A stretch of 64,000 nucleotides of DNA, taken from Dromaius novaehollandiae (Eukaryota > Chordata > Aves > Casuariiformes > Dromaiidae). The stretch spans positions 5,581,404-5,645,403 of the forward strand of contig NC_088103.1 in assembly GCF_036370855.1 (NCBI RefSeq), in the 5' to 3' direction. The notes below the pieces were generated by a model that did not search any database, was not told where the DNA came from, and worked only from the letters and a program-made list of their open reading frames with translations. Shown here piece after piece: positions 9,656 through 19,594 of this stretch (its first letter is position 1; each line of letters opens with the position of its first letter). Position numbers and translations under genes: made by a program.

Positions 9656-11191
9656 TCAGTCTGAATCCTCTGTACCAATCATGAGCAAATCTGCCTCTGG
9701 AACAGATGCAGACTGAGGTTTCCAATGATCTGATTGTCTCTTCGGGCACTCATTTTTCCAGTGCCCCTTCCCCCTGCAAATTGCACACTGATCTCTCCTT
9801 AGCGGAATTCTATTTCCCCAATTCCCTCCTACTCTATGCCCTCTTCCACGTCCTTGTCCTTTCAGAAAACCCCTTCCCTGAGAGGGAGTTTGTGCCCGGG
9901 CAAATGCAGCTGCCAAGATTGCAGCATTTTGCCTCTTATCTTTCAGTTTCTCCTTTTGTTTTTCCTTTCTCTCTACTTCTTCCCTGTTATGGTACACCTT
10001 ATATGCAATTTCTATTAATTGCGATATTGACATCCCCGACATACCATCTACTTTCTGAAGCTTTCTCCTTATATCTGGTGCTGATTGTCCTACAAATAAT
10101 GTAGTAAAAGTCATTTTATTTGCTTCGTCCTCGGGATCCAAGTCTGTCCATTTTCGGGCAGTTTCACATAACCGCTCGTAAAATGCAGAGGGATCCTCAT
10201 TCTTACCCTGTGCGACTTGATATAGTTTTGCAATATTTTTGGGCCTGGGTACTCCATGCTTTACCCCATATAATATTAACTGTTGGTACTGTTTAGTCAT
10301 TAACCTGCCTGCCCCTGTGTTTTGATCCCAACCCGGTTCCTGGGCCGGCATAAAACGGTCTGGTCCGTCTCTAGCATTTTGGCTTTTATTCTCCTCTTGA
10401 GCTTTGTCTAATACCATTCTTTTCTCCTCAGGTGCAAGCAAAGTATTTAAAAGCACCTGTAAATCCTGCCAATCTGGATTATGATTCTCAATTATCATTT
10501 TAAAGGATTGATACATCTTCTCTGGATTTTCTCGGTACGACCCGGCAGACTCCTTCCAATTCATTACATCTGTAGTTGAAAAAGGGACCTTCACATACAC
10601 AGGCATCCCGTCTGGTCCGACTGCTTGACGCAGCGGAGCCTGAATCGCGGGGTTTTGTTGAGCCCGAGTAGCCCGAGTTCTGCCTGCAATCGGGCTACAT
10701 GCCTCACTTCCCTTCTTTCTGCTATCGACACTATCTTGATCTCTTTCCGGAGAGACCAATAATTGTACATCCTCTTCCTCATCACCCACTTCTAAACATC
10801 TTTTCCCAATGCTACAAGCAGAGCAACACCGAGGCATTTTCTCTTTGTTTCCCATCATCATTAACACATTTGAGTCAGAGATCAATAGCTTACATTTTTT
10901 TCTAGTTTCATGATCATTTCTCAGAGAGAAGAACAAATCTACATATGGGACCTCATCCCATTTGTTCTGTCTTCTGCAAAACAACGTAAGTTGCAAGATT
11001 GTATTATAGTTTAGCGTTCCCATTTCTGGCCATTTTTCCTCATCCTCCAGTTTATACATTGGCCACCACTGAGTACAGTATTCCTTTAATTTTCTCCTTG
11101 TTAAAGGATTCCCACCAAACTTACTCCAATGTTTCAGGATGCATCCTAAAGGAGAACAGGAGGATACCCCCACAGATTGTCCTGTTCCCAT
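9656..11191 (-). CDS. gag: ERV Gag polyprotein, right copy (511 aa, intact)
   Basis: The frame is complete from ATG at 11191 to a TGA at 9658-9656. It begins MG, a likely N-myristoylation site for membrane targeting. The middle matches retroviral capsid, with a gammaretroviral-type VPFSTTDVMNW stretch around residue 205. The major homology region, with DPSAFYERL, lies around residues 333-341. A basic, charged segment rich in E and K follows, and a single CCHC zinc knuckle (CAICRGKGHWKNEC) lies near residues 467-480. One knuckle and a long charged linker are typical of gammaretrovirus-like Gag. The pro frame continues in the same reading frame after the stop, so Gag-Pol would need stop read-through. 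The frame is intact although pol and env are broken. Confidence 0.93.
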   Translation of the reverse strand: MGTGQSVGVSSCSPLGCILKHWSKFGGNPLTRRKLKEYCTQWWPMYKLEDEEKWPEMGTLNYNTILQLTLFCRRQNKWDEVPYVDLFFSLRNDHETRKKCKLLISDSNVLMMMGNKEKMPRCCSACSIGKRCLEVGDEEEDVQLLVSPERDQDSVDSRKKGSEACSPIAGRTRATRAQQNPAIQAPLRQAVGPDGMPVYVKVPFSTTDVMNWKESAGSYRENPEKMYQSFKMIIENHNPDWQDLQVLLNTLLAPEEKRMVLDKAQEENKSQNARDGPDRFMPAQEPGWDQNTGAGRLMTKQYQQLILYGVKHGVPRPKNIAKLYQVAQGKNEDPSAFYERLCETARKWTDLDPEDEANKMTFTTLFVGQSAPDIRRKLQKVDGMSGMSISQLIEIAYKVYHNREEVERKEKQKEKLKDKRQNAAILAAAFARAQTPSQGRGFLKGQGRGRGHRVGGNWGNRIPLRRDQCAICRGKGHWKNECPKRQSDHWKPQSASVPEADLLMIGTEDSD

Positions 11192-11489
11192 ATTATTACC
11201 CTTAAAAGAACGTTCTTACCAATTACGCTTTCGTACACTCCAGTCGTCACTGTCCAAACGTGTACAAAGCTTACCTTTGGTTACCACAACCAATTACCCT
11301 TGTATCATACCCTTTATGCAATGTCTCTTAATAATTACTGCGTTGCACCTTTGAGCCGCTTACCTGTTCCGACCAGGGAGAGTGCTCACGGAGTCCCCGA
11401 ACAAAACGGTCGGTGCGCGCTGGAGTCCGATGAGCAGTGTCTCCCCGCCGGCACTGGCAAGACGATCCGGGCAAGGCTTTACAGTGAGA

Positions 11490-11507
11490 GTCCCACCTGG
11501 GTCGCCA
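11490..11507 (-). promoter_or_regulatory. Primer binding site, tRNA-Arg type, right ERV copy
   Basis: This is the identical 18-mer in the right copy, six bases inside the outer LTR. The leader at 11192-11489 repeats the left copy. Confidence 0.7.
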
Positions 11508-11513
11508 GAACAC

Positions 11514-12185
11514 TGTTGTCCGAAAAGCGGATTCGTTGCCCGGTGTGCAATGAGCCAATAATTACACACTCAGGAGAGACATTTGTTTATTTATTTCAGA
11601 GTTGCGCAAGCCTGGGTGCTCGGTGGTTTCCCACAAATCAAGCACACCCCCCCAACTTTTCAAGTAGCATTTATACACACAAATTGCCAGATTTACGACT
11701 TTCCCTTTTACACTGATTGGTTAGTGATTTCTTCATTCCCTGGATCCCACCCCTGCTCCTCAAGGTCCTGGTCAATTAACACTGCCCCAGCCGGGTCAGT
11801 AGGTGTTATCTCCCAAGGCCCTGAGGAAGAAGACATAATCCAGACCCCTTAATCAGCACTGTTTCAACAGTGCGAGGAAGCTTTGCTTCCCAAGGTCCTG
11901 GCGCCCAAACAGGCCTTATTTCTCAGCCTTGGCATCCTCCCTTTCGGAGAGTGGGGCACAGGAATGCAGACTGCTTGTAACTCCCTTATCTTTCCAGCCT
12001 GCACCAGCTCTGAGGCCCTTTCTTACCGAACTAGGAGCGCGGCCTAAGGCTTCAGCAAATTTAGCTACTCATGCTAAGCAAGTGTGCGGCTACTCAGGCT
12101 AAGCAACTTCTATCTAAGATAGAAGTTATCCAAATCTACCTACTTCAAACATTCTTTCTGAGCTTCTCAGAGTTGTCCTGTAAGA
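11514..12185 (-). repeat. Outer 5' LTR of the ERV array (672 bp)
   Basis: This LTR has the same length and layout as the middle LTR, with the TATA-like box near 11669-11675 and AATAAA signals near 11586-11595. Its outer terminus at 12185 reads TC on the minus strand instead of TG, a probable point mutation. The right flank, starting at 12186, is homologous to 54056 and below in arm A', where no ERV is present. This places the provirus-host junction exactly. Confidence 0.92.
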
Positions 12186-12751
12186 GTCCCATCTCTAGCT
12201 GTCCCATGAGCAACGCTTTAACTCACAAGCCAGCAGAGCCGGTGCACTTGCACTTCAGAGGTGCTGGTGTTTGGGATCTACAGCGAAAGCACTTCAGGAA
12301 TTGAGCTGATTTTCCTGACCCCTTGGGACGGTTTGGAAGTGCACGTCTGTCAAGTGGCAAAACTTGGTCTTCATTGCTGCAGGCGACTGCTTAGCAAAAC
12401 AAAGTGGATTGTTAAAATTTGGTCACCACAAAATGCCAGTGTTTAACCTGGGCAATTGCACGCGAGCTCTGGGTGGTCTAACAGCTGATTGCCTGGCTTA
12501 TGAATCCTGGGTATAGTCAGTAATTGTAGATCTGTGTCCAGGCAGTAGTTGTTAAGGAGGATGGCAGATAGGGGTCCCGGGAGGGAAGACGGTGTCTGTA
12601 TTTCTTGGTGCTGATTTGAGTAATTTTTTCCCTATGGTAACTAGCCCTGCATAGAAAAAGCGAGTTTGTTGAAGCAAAATAGGAAATGAAGTGAAGATCT
12701 GTCCCAGGAAAGATGCCATTGCAAAAATATGTGTTCACCTGAAGTTCACCG
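12186..12751. other. Host flank between ERV and CR1, no gene seen
   Basis: This is non-repetitive host sequence matched at 53499-54056 in arm A'. It contains only short chance frames. Its left end is the ERV insertion point. Confidence 0.6.
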
Positions 12752-14600
12752 AATCACAGAATGGCTGAGGTTGGCAGGGACCTCTGGAGGTCACCTAGTC
12801 CAACCCCCTGCTCAAGCATGAGACCCTATCTGGACAGCTTTTGAACATCTCCAAGGCTGGAGACTGCACAACCTCTCTGGGCAACCTGTTCCAGTGCTCT
12901 GCTGCCCTCACAGGAAAGAAGTTTGTCCCTGCTATGTTCAAACGGAACTTGCTGTGTTTCAGTTTGTGCCCCTTGCCTCTTGTCCTGTCAGGGGGCAGCG
13001 CTGAAGAGTGACTGGCCCCACCGCCCTTCAGATATTTATCTGGACAGTCCCAGCTGTCACAGCCTTTCCTTGTAGGGGAGATGCTCTAGTCCCTTAGTCG
13101 TCTTAGCAGCCCTTTGCTGGACTCGCTGCAGGAGCTCCACATCTCTCTTGTACTGGGGAGCCCAGAGCTGGACACCGTGCTTTGGGTGTGGCCCCACCAG
13201 GGCTGAGCAGAGGGGAAGGATCACCTCCCTCGACCTGCTGGCAAGACTCTTCCTCATGCCGCCCTGCATACTGTTGGCCTTCTTGGCCACAGGGGCACAT
13301 TGTCGGCTCATGGTCAGCTTGCTGTCCACCCGGACTCCCAGGTCCTTCTCTGCAGGGCTGCTTTCCAGCAGGTGAGCCGCCAGCCTTTACTGGTGCATGG
13401 GGTTGTAACTGACCCCGAGGTGCAGGACTCCGCACTTCCCTTTTGGAACTGCATGAGCTTCCTCTTGGCCCATGTCTCCAGCCTGTTGAGGGCCCTCTGA
13501 ATGGCAGCACAGCCCTCTGGTGTGTCAGCCACTTCTCCCAGCTTCGTATCAGCACACTGGCTGAGGGTGCACGCTGTCCCTTCATCCAGGTCAGTGAGGA
13601 AGAAGTTGAAGAGGACTGGACCCAGTGTTGAGCCCTGGGGTACACCGCTAGCTACAGGCCTCCAGCTAGACTTTGTGCCACTCATCACAACCCTCTGAGC
13701 TCTGCCATTCAGCCAGTTCTCAGTCCACCTCGCTGTCTGCTCATCTAGCCCATACTTCCTCAACCTGCCTGTGAGGATGTTGTGGGAGACAGTGTCAAAA
13801 GCCTTAGTGAAGTCAAGGTAGACAACATCCCCTGGTCTCTCCTCATCTGCCCAGGCAGTCCTTCCGTCTTGGAAGGCTATCAGGTTGGTTAAGTGTGATT
13901 TCCCCTTTGTGAATCCGTGCTGACGACTGCTGATCACCTGCTTATCCTTCACAGGCTTGGAAATGGTGTCCGAGATGAGCTGCTCCATCACCTCTCCGGG
14001 CATCGAGGTGAGGCTGACTGGCCTGTAGTTCCCTGAGTCCTTTTTGCTGCCCTTTTTGAAGACTGGAGTGACGTTTGCTTTCTTCCAGTCCTCAGGCACC
14101 TCTCCTGATCGCCATGACCTTTCAAAGATGATTGAGAGCAGCCTTGCAAAGACATCGGCCAGCTCCCTCAGCACTCGTGGGTGTGTATCCCATCAGGGCC
14201 CGTGGACTTGTGGGTGTCCAGTTTGCTTAAGGGATCCTTAACCCAGTCGTCCTCCACCAAGGGAAAGTCTTCCTTTCTGCAGACTTTTCCCCTGGTCTCC
14301 AGGGCCTGGGATTCCTGAGGGCCAGTCGTGCCAGTAAAGGCTGAGGCAAAGAAGGCATTCAGACCTTTTGGTATGCTTTGTCAGCAGGGCCCCTGCCCCA
14401 TTCAGCAGCGGGTCCACATTTGCCCGCGCCTTCTTTTTGTTACGGAGGTGTTCAGAGAAGCCCTTCTTGTTGTCCTTGACACCTCTTGCCAGTTTAAAGT
14501 CCAGATGGGCCTTGGCCTTTCTAGCCCCATCCCAGCATGGGATTGCTGGTGCCTTGCTGTGTCGTGCCTCGAGCAGGTATTGGGGTGGTTCAAAACCCGC
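12752..14600 (-). mobile_element. CR1-type LINE, 5'-truncated and dead
   Basis: The minus-strand frame at 14174-13314 encodes CR1 reverse transcriptase, with [38 protein letters not shown] and [15 protein letters not shown]. The catalytic box is damaged: it reads QCADTKLG where active CR1 has F/Y-A-D-D-T, so one aspartate is lost. Frameshifts follow, and the 3' part is in another frame (13329-13057, ANSMQGG and SREVILPL). Upstream, a frame near 14600-14240 matches the region before reverse transcriptase (GVKDNKKGF). The 3' end, near 12752, has the CR1 terminal ATTCTGTGATTC-like sequence. Confidence 0.92.
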
Positions 14601-15151
14601 TGAGGAGCAAGGCGTGTGACTGTGAGGCTGCTTCCAGCTGTCTGTAGAAGGCCTCATTTCCTTCTCCTCCCTGCTCAGGTGGCCTGCAGCAAACACCCAC
14701 AGCAGTGTCACCCATGTTAGTCTGCCCTTTAATCCCCAGTCGCCAGCTCTGTCCCAGCCTGGAGGGAAAGGCTGTGCCCCTTCCACGGCCCAGTGTCCAT
14801 GGAGCTACATGGAGAGAGGTGGTGGAGCAGGAGGCCAGTTTTGGCGACTGGGTACCAGGGCAGCATCCTGCCTGGCTCTGGCTCTGGCTCTGGCTCTTGC
14901 TGCCTGGGCGTCCTCCCCACACCCTCTGCATGGCCTCTGGTGCACGGGAGGGCTGGGATGCATCCCCCGGGGAGGGCGCTCACCCTGCCTGCACATGGGG
15001 AGAGAAGCCCCACGTCAGTAGTTTGTGACTTACTGCTTCTGTTAGGCTCTTGTCCTGCAAGATGTATTTTTGCTGCTCCTTCCTCATCTTCTCCAGGCCT
15101 TCCTGTGGGTAAATCACACCCAATCGTCTCCTGCGGGAGGATTTTGTCTTA
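14600..15151. other. Intergenic, short CTGGCT repeat, no gene seen
   Basis: This is GC-rich sequence with a short hexamer-like run near 14873-14900 (mirror copy near 51265-51290). Overlapping frames on both strands follow from the repeat and do not look like genes. Confidence 0.5.
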
Positions 15152-15415
15152 GAAACCGGTGAGGCACTTGTCCCTGTTGGCAACAGTGCAAGTGACTGCT
15201 CTGTGGCAGTGGCTGCAGCCCTGAAGGACACCAAAGTCTAGGAGTGCTTGGAGGTGTGCAAAAGAGCAAATCCCTGAGGCTGCGCCTAGGAGAGTTGCCC
15301 AGCTGGAGTCTAGGCAGTGAGCAGCAGGCTGCCTAGGGGAGGCAGAGTGCAATGTGGGAAGAAATGTAGCTGTGTGTCTGAGCTGCCTCTGCTGGTTTCA
15401 TCCTTGAGGAAGGAT
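15152..15415 (-). repeat. Repeat R2c, diverged inverted copy
   Basis: This is a diverged reverse-orientation relative of R2a and R2b; the shared core includes the CCTAGGAGAGTTGCCCAGCT block. On the minus strand, R2c continues into a frame ending at a possible splice donor (see findings). The mirror copy is at about 50750-51010. Confidence 0.7.
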
Positions 15416-15562
15416 AGAGAGAGCTTGTGTCTTTTGTGGGAGACAGGAGTTGGATGCCAAGAGTTTATTTATGGCTCTAAGGATGCCCCTGGGGTTCCTC
15501 CGTTTTGGCAGTGCCACTTGTTGTGCAAAGGGGAAAGCTCACTGAGTAAATAGGAAGGCTGT

Positions 15563-15635
15563 CGCCTGAACAGGGGCTTGAAGCCTGGACCCTCAGATTA
15601 AAAGTCTGATGCTCTCCCAACTGAGCTATCCAGGC
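15563..15635 (-). tRNA. tRNA-Lys(UUU)-like gene, possible pseudogene
   Basis: The 73-nt minus-strand sequence matches vertebrate tRNA-Lys(TTT): acceptor GCCTGGA paired with TTCAGGC, D arm TAGCTCAGTTGGGAGAGCA, and anticodon loop CTTTTAA. The acceptor and anticodon stems pair. The T arm is abnormal: its last stem pair is C/C instead of G/C, and the loop changes from the usual GTTCAAGT to CTTCAAGC, which also alters the internal B box. Transcription and folding may therefore be impaired. Confidence 0.8.
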
Positions 15636-16504
15636 TTGCTGAGAAGAAAAAGATGCCCAGCTCCGGAGCCCAGCCCTAATTGGCAGAGCAGGGGCTTTCT
15701 GAGCAGGTCTACAGAGAGAGAGAGAAGAAAACCCTAGAGCAGCAATGAATACCTTGCAGGGCTGACTGGGTTAACATTTCCCGTTCACATTTTTGTTCCG
15801 AAGAAGGTACTTGCTGCCAGGCTGCACGTCAGACCTGCAGTCTCAGGAGGAGTTCACTCCCACTCAGCAGCGCAGGACGCAGGTGGGAATGGCTGTGGCT
15901 CTGCCAAGGTGAAACCCTGGGCTGGTCAGCTGTTAACAACCCCCTAGCCCCAATGCCAGCCCTTGGAGGGCTCTCTTGCCCCTTTCCTCTGCTCCCATGC
16001 AAGGTCCTGGCAGAGCGGGTGCCTCCTGAGCCTTTCCTGGTGTGTGGAGCGATGGTGCTGCGGCCCCCCAGCACCGGGTGTCCATACTGCAGCGCCTTTT
16101 CCGTGGGGCAGGCAGCACGAGCAGTCCCTCCTCCACACACAGCTGGCCCAGGAGAGGCATATCCCAGGCCTCTGCACAGGCTTGAGCATCCCCCACCCGG
16201 GGCGGCACCACGGCAGAGGCGCTGGCACCTCTGTGTGAGCCCTCTGCTGCTGCTCGGACCCTGCAGGGAGCAGGAAGAAAGCGCACGCTTCATGGCCAGT
16301 GCTGGGGAGCTTTGTGTCTCTGCCCTGGGGCAGGGACCCTGGGCCCAGAGCCTGCTGCTGTGGAGAGGGGAGGGTGGGTAGATGGGCTGGTGCAGGCAGG
16401 GCCAGGGTGGGCTTTGGCAGGACACGGCTCCCTCAGGAACAGCACCTCTCCGTTTTGGAGAGGATGCCTCTGAATGTTTGAATTCACATCTCTAGGGAGC
16501 TGGC
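15636..16504. other. Unassigned GC-rich region with an exon-like stretch
   Basis: On the minus strand a good splice acceptor (TTCCTGCTCCCTGCAG, ending near 16265) is followed by an open frame of about 110 codons to 15933 containing PAPRKRRCSMD. The mirror copy at 49906-50224 has a one-base indel near 49963-49970, so the two copies do not share one frame. I do not recognise the peptide. It may be a gene relic or chance. Confidence 0.3.
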
Positions 16505-16740
16505 AGGATGCTACCCAGAAGGCAAAATAAAGCATCGCATTGCATGGGGGTGTGGGTGCAGCAGCAGCATGCAGTCTTTCTGGGCGTTGGTCTGAGAGGC
16601 TTGCTCTGCTACCAAACTCCTGGTGCCTTTTAGCACAGCTGGCTCAATCCCCTTTAAGTTTGCCTGGATACTTGCTGACAATTTGGTGGTGCTCTGAGTA
16701 GGGTTGCTTGTGGAAGTGTGTTGAAGTCCTGCTGTGGAAG
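16505..16740. repeat. Repeat R1a
   Basis: About 236 bp is repeated in the same orientation at 19595-19833 (R1b) with moderate divergence. The shared block runs from GGATGCTA to TGCTGTGGAAG. R1a is followed almost directly by R2a, whereas R1b and R2b are 1 kb apart. Confidence 0.75.
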
Positions 16741-16796
16741 GATCGGTATTTATTGTAATGCTGCCTTTTAGGAGTCTGTTCCTGGTAGGAGGAAGG

Positions 16797-17243
16797 GAAA
16801 AAGTGCCCCAGCAAAGGAAAAGGCTGCAATCAGAGTCTCACAGTCCCAGTGAGTGAGTCAGCAGGTGGAGGAACTTATCCCAGCCAGAGCTGCTGTCTCC
16901 TAAGGTCACAAAGGCAATCGCAGACTTCTCTGGAAAACCCGCCTGTGCTTGTTGTTGTGCTCTGGGCATCACAAGGACCTCCAGGGTGAAAGCAGCAGAA
17001 GCAGCTCAGACACAGAGCTGCCTTTCTCCCTAGATTGCACACTGTCTCCCCTAGGCAGCCTGCTGCTCACTGCCTAGACTCCAGCTGGGCAACTCTCCTA
17101 GGCGGAGCCTGAGAGAGTTACTCCTTTGCACAGCTCCAAGCACAAGGGTCTTCTCGTCTTTGGCGTCCTTCAGGGCTGCAGCCATTGCGACAGAGCAGTC
17201 AGTTGCACTAGTGCAAAGAGGGAGAAGTGCCTCACCAGTTTCT
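16797..17243. repeat. Repeat R2a
   Basis: About 447 bp is closely repeated at 20864-21309 (R2b). It starts at AAAAAGTGCCCCAGC and ends at CACCAGTTTCT. It carries GCACTAGTGCAAAGAGG where arm A R2b has GCACTATTGCAAACAGG. The family is unknown to me. Confidence 0.8.
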
Positions 17244-17384
17244 AAGGTGAAATTTTCCCTCAGGAGAGGGTTGGCTCCTGGACCGCCAGGAGCAGATTTC
17301 CTCCAGGAGAGGAAAGATCTCCCCTCAGTAGAGAAGGATCAGCTTGGAGAACATGGAGAAAACCAGCTGGGCACACAGCAGTCT

Positions 17385-17521
17385 ATGGGTCCTGATGGGA
17401 TGCTGGCAGGGTTTTTCTCTTTTACTGTACTGGCTCCACTAATCTTTAATATCTTCATTAACAACCTGGATGATGGGACCGAGGGCACCTTCAGCAAGCC
17501 TGCAGACAATACAAAACGGTT
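17385..17521 (+). mobile_element. CR1 reverse transcriptase fragment
   Basis: A plus-strand translation gives LIFNIFINNLDDGTEGTFS, which matches the CR1 reverse transcriptase stretch before the catalytic box; the box itself is degraded. The mirror copy is at about 48634-48775. Arm A'' begins exactly at the end of this fragment. Confidence 0.75.
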
Positions 17522-17967
17522 GCTCTCAGACGCACTCCCCAGTTTTGACCTGGCTGTCAGCTGAGGCAGACCAGAGAGGGCTGAAAAGGGCCACTCTGAA
17601 CACGGTCCCACAAAGGAACACAGAAGCAGCAAAATCCCGTCACAGAAAGGAAAATGAAAAGAAAGGCAGTCTCGGCAGGTGCTCAGAGGAGACTGGGGAC
17701 CTTCTGTACTTGTGCCTGTGGCTCCTTCAGGCTCTTTGCACGCTCTAAGAGGTGCCCAAATGCGGTGACCTCGACAGGCAGGAGGTTACGCGGTGTCTCC
17801 GGGGCTGCGGTGGGGTGTGCGGGGCTGTCCTGGGGTCTCGGCCCTGCACAGCCACCTCACCCTCCCATTGCCCCGGGGCTCTTCCCTGGTGCTGCCATCA
17901 TACCGGGCCATCTCGGCGCCACCCTGTCCTGACTCTGCCGCTCCTCACAGCCACTGCCACCCTGGCC
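17522..17967. other. Region between CR1 fragment and solo LTR, no gene seen
   Basis: This is GC-rich sequence, conserved in all three arms. On the minus strand an ATG in good context (GCCGAGATGG near 17909) is followed by 16 codons and a GTGAGG donor-like site. I cannot connect it to a gene. Confidence 0.4.
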
Positions 17968-17971
17968 CCAC

Positions 17972-18630
17972 TGTTGTCCGAAAAGCTGATTCGTTGCCTG
18001 GTGTGCAATAAGCCAATAATTACACACTCAGGAGAGACATTTGCTTATTTATTTCAGAGTTGCGCAAGCCTGGGTGCTCGGTGGTTTCCCACAAATCGAG
18101 CACACCCCCCAACTTTTCAAGTAGCATTTATACACACAAACTGCCAGATTTGCGACTTTCCCTTTTACACTGATTGGTTAGTGATTTCTTCATTCCCTGG
18201 GTCCCACCCCTGTCTCTCAAGGTCCTGATGAGGGGAGATCAATTAACACTGCCCCAGCAGGGACAGTAGGTGTTATCTCCCAAAGTCCTGACAAGGGGGA
18301 GATAGTCCAGACCCCTTAATTAACTTTGTTTCAGCAGTGAGAGGAGGTTTTGCTTCCCAAGGTCCTGGCGCCCAAGCAGGCCTTATTTCAAAGCCTTGAC
18401 ATCCTCCCTTTCGGAGTGTGAAGCGCAGGAATGCAGACTGCTTGTAACTCCCTTATCTTTCCAGCCTGCACCAGCTCTGGGGCCCTTTCTTACTGAACTA
18501 GGAGTGCGGCCTAAGGCTTCAGCAAATTTAGCTACTCATGCTAAGCAAGTTTTATACTTAATGTTAGACGTTATCCTAATCTACCTAGTTCAAACATTCT
18601 TTCTGAGCTTCCCAGGGCTGTCTTGTAACA
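17972..18630 (-). repeat. Solo LTR of the ERV family, arm A (659 bp)
   Basis: This has the same ends as the ERV LTRs (TGTTAC...ACAACA on the minus strand) and is flanked on both sides by CCAC (17968-17971 and 18631-18634), a 4-bp target duplication. No internal ERV sequence is present, so it is a solo LTR left by LTR-LTR recombination. It differs from the ERV array LTRs by several small indels, including an extra stretch near 18226-18240. TATA-like and AATAAA signals are kept, and it faces the CpG block. Confidence 0.95.
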
Positions 18631-18639
18631 CCACTGCCA

Positions 18640-19085
18640 GGCCCCACAGCTACCCACAGGCCCCACGGCCCCTCGCACCCTCCCATCCCCCCACTGCCCA
18701 GGGGCACGGGCTGCCCTCGGCACAGCCCCGCCTGCTCCCCCAAGAGACGGGAAGCCCCGCCGCCCGCGCCAACCTGCGGGCTCTCCCGCCTCTGAGCAGC
18801 CCCTGTCCGCCGCGGGACACACGCGCTGGGCCGCCGCAGCGGCGCTGAGCGGCACCCGTACCCGGAACTACACCTCCCGGCGTGCCGCGGGGCACAACAT
18901 GGCCGCCCGGCAGCCGGACCGAGCGGACTACATGTCCCGGCATGCCGCGGGGCAGGGCGCGCTGCGACGTTCCCCGGCCGCGCTGCCGCCTCGTCCTTGT
19001 CGGCGGCCCCGGGGTGCGGCCCCGGCCCTGCGCAGGGCTGCCCCGCTGCAGGCCCTCTTTGGGACCGGCCCTGGTGCTCCAAGCT
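18640..19085. promoter_or_regulatory. CpG-rich promoter-like block with paired ZNF143-type motifs, arm A
   Basis: The block is dense in CpG. It contains AACTACACCTCCCGGCGTGCC-type sequence at 18866-18886 and GACTACATGTCCCGGCATGCC-type sequence at 18926-18946. These fit the ACTACAnnTCCCnGCnTGC element bound by ZNF143/STAF in many bidirectional vertebrate promoters, and they sit exactly 60 bp apart. A YY1-like AACATGGCCGCC lies between them (18896-18907). No adjacent coding exon is recognised. It is 2.4 kb beyond the PHF7-like stop codon, so it is not obviously the promoter of that gene. Frames across the block (154 aa on plus, 191 aa on minus) are open but look like GC-driven chance. Confidence 0.7.
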
Positions 19086-19594
19086 CCGGCAGGTCTCAGA
19101 CCCTCCCCAGGGCTCCCCGTCTGGCAAGAGACCCAATGACGAGCTCTGGGGCGCAAGCAGAGGACGAAGCCCAGCCCGTCAGGGGAAGCCAGGCGAGCAG
19201 AGGGCCATGTGGCACACTGCAGCACACAGGAAGGGCATTAGGACAACCCCAGCCCCGGAATACAGACTCCTGCGTGGCACGCAGCAGGACAAGTGGAGGG
19301 TGCTGGGGGGCACTAGGAGCACCAGGAGCAAAATCAGGGGCTGTCCGTGTCCGTAGTCCTTAAAGAGAGTGATCTTAGGGCATGAAGGCTGTGCTGCAGT
19401 TGTAAGTAGCTGCAGAGGCCAGATCCTGAGTTTCTGTTCAAACTCTTGTAGCTTATAGGCATAATCACTCTTGAAAATGCCGTGCAGTCACACGCTGAGC
19501 TACAGTATTTGGGGTAAGGAAGTGATGCTGCACCTTCTTTCTCGTGCGGAACATTTCCAATATCGAAGTGAATCCGCGTGGCCTCCCAGGTAGC

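Larger units (their letters stand above)
1..12185 (-). mobile_element. Tandem gammaretrovirus-like ERV, two copies sharing one LTR
   Basis: Positions 1-5972 repeat at 6214-12185 with an offset of exactly 6213 bp. Reading leftwards the order is LTR (11514-12185), leader, gag, pro, partial pol, env, LTR (5301-5972), leader, gag, pro, partial pol, env, then the window edge inside env. A single CCHC knuckle in Gag, pro-pol in frame with gag behind one stop codon, and a CX6CC motif in the transmembrane protein all fit gammaretrovirus-like elements. By eye I found only a handful of differences between copies. The large lesions are shared, so the array probably arose by recombination or duplication of an already defective provirus. 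The left boundary is not in the window, so more units are possible. Confidence 0.93.

Noticed and set aside
16505..17243. R1a-R2a as a processed (spliced) copy of the R1b-R2b region
   Set aside because: The two missing segments are not bounded by GT-AG on either strand.
17900..17960. Minus-strand ATG in good context followed by 16 codons and a donor-like GTGAGG
   Set aside because: No second exon or similarity was found, and the solo LTR lies between it and the CpG block.
18650..19363. Overlapping frames of 154, 183 and 191 codons across the CpG block, repeated in all three arms
   Set aside because: They are open on both strands and in several phases at once, as expected of GC-rich DNA. The peptides are low-complexity P/R/A/G and match nothing I know.
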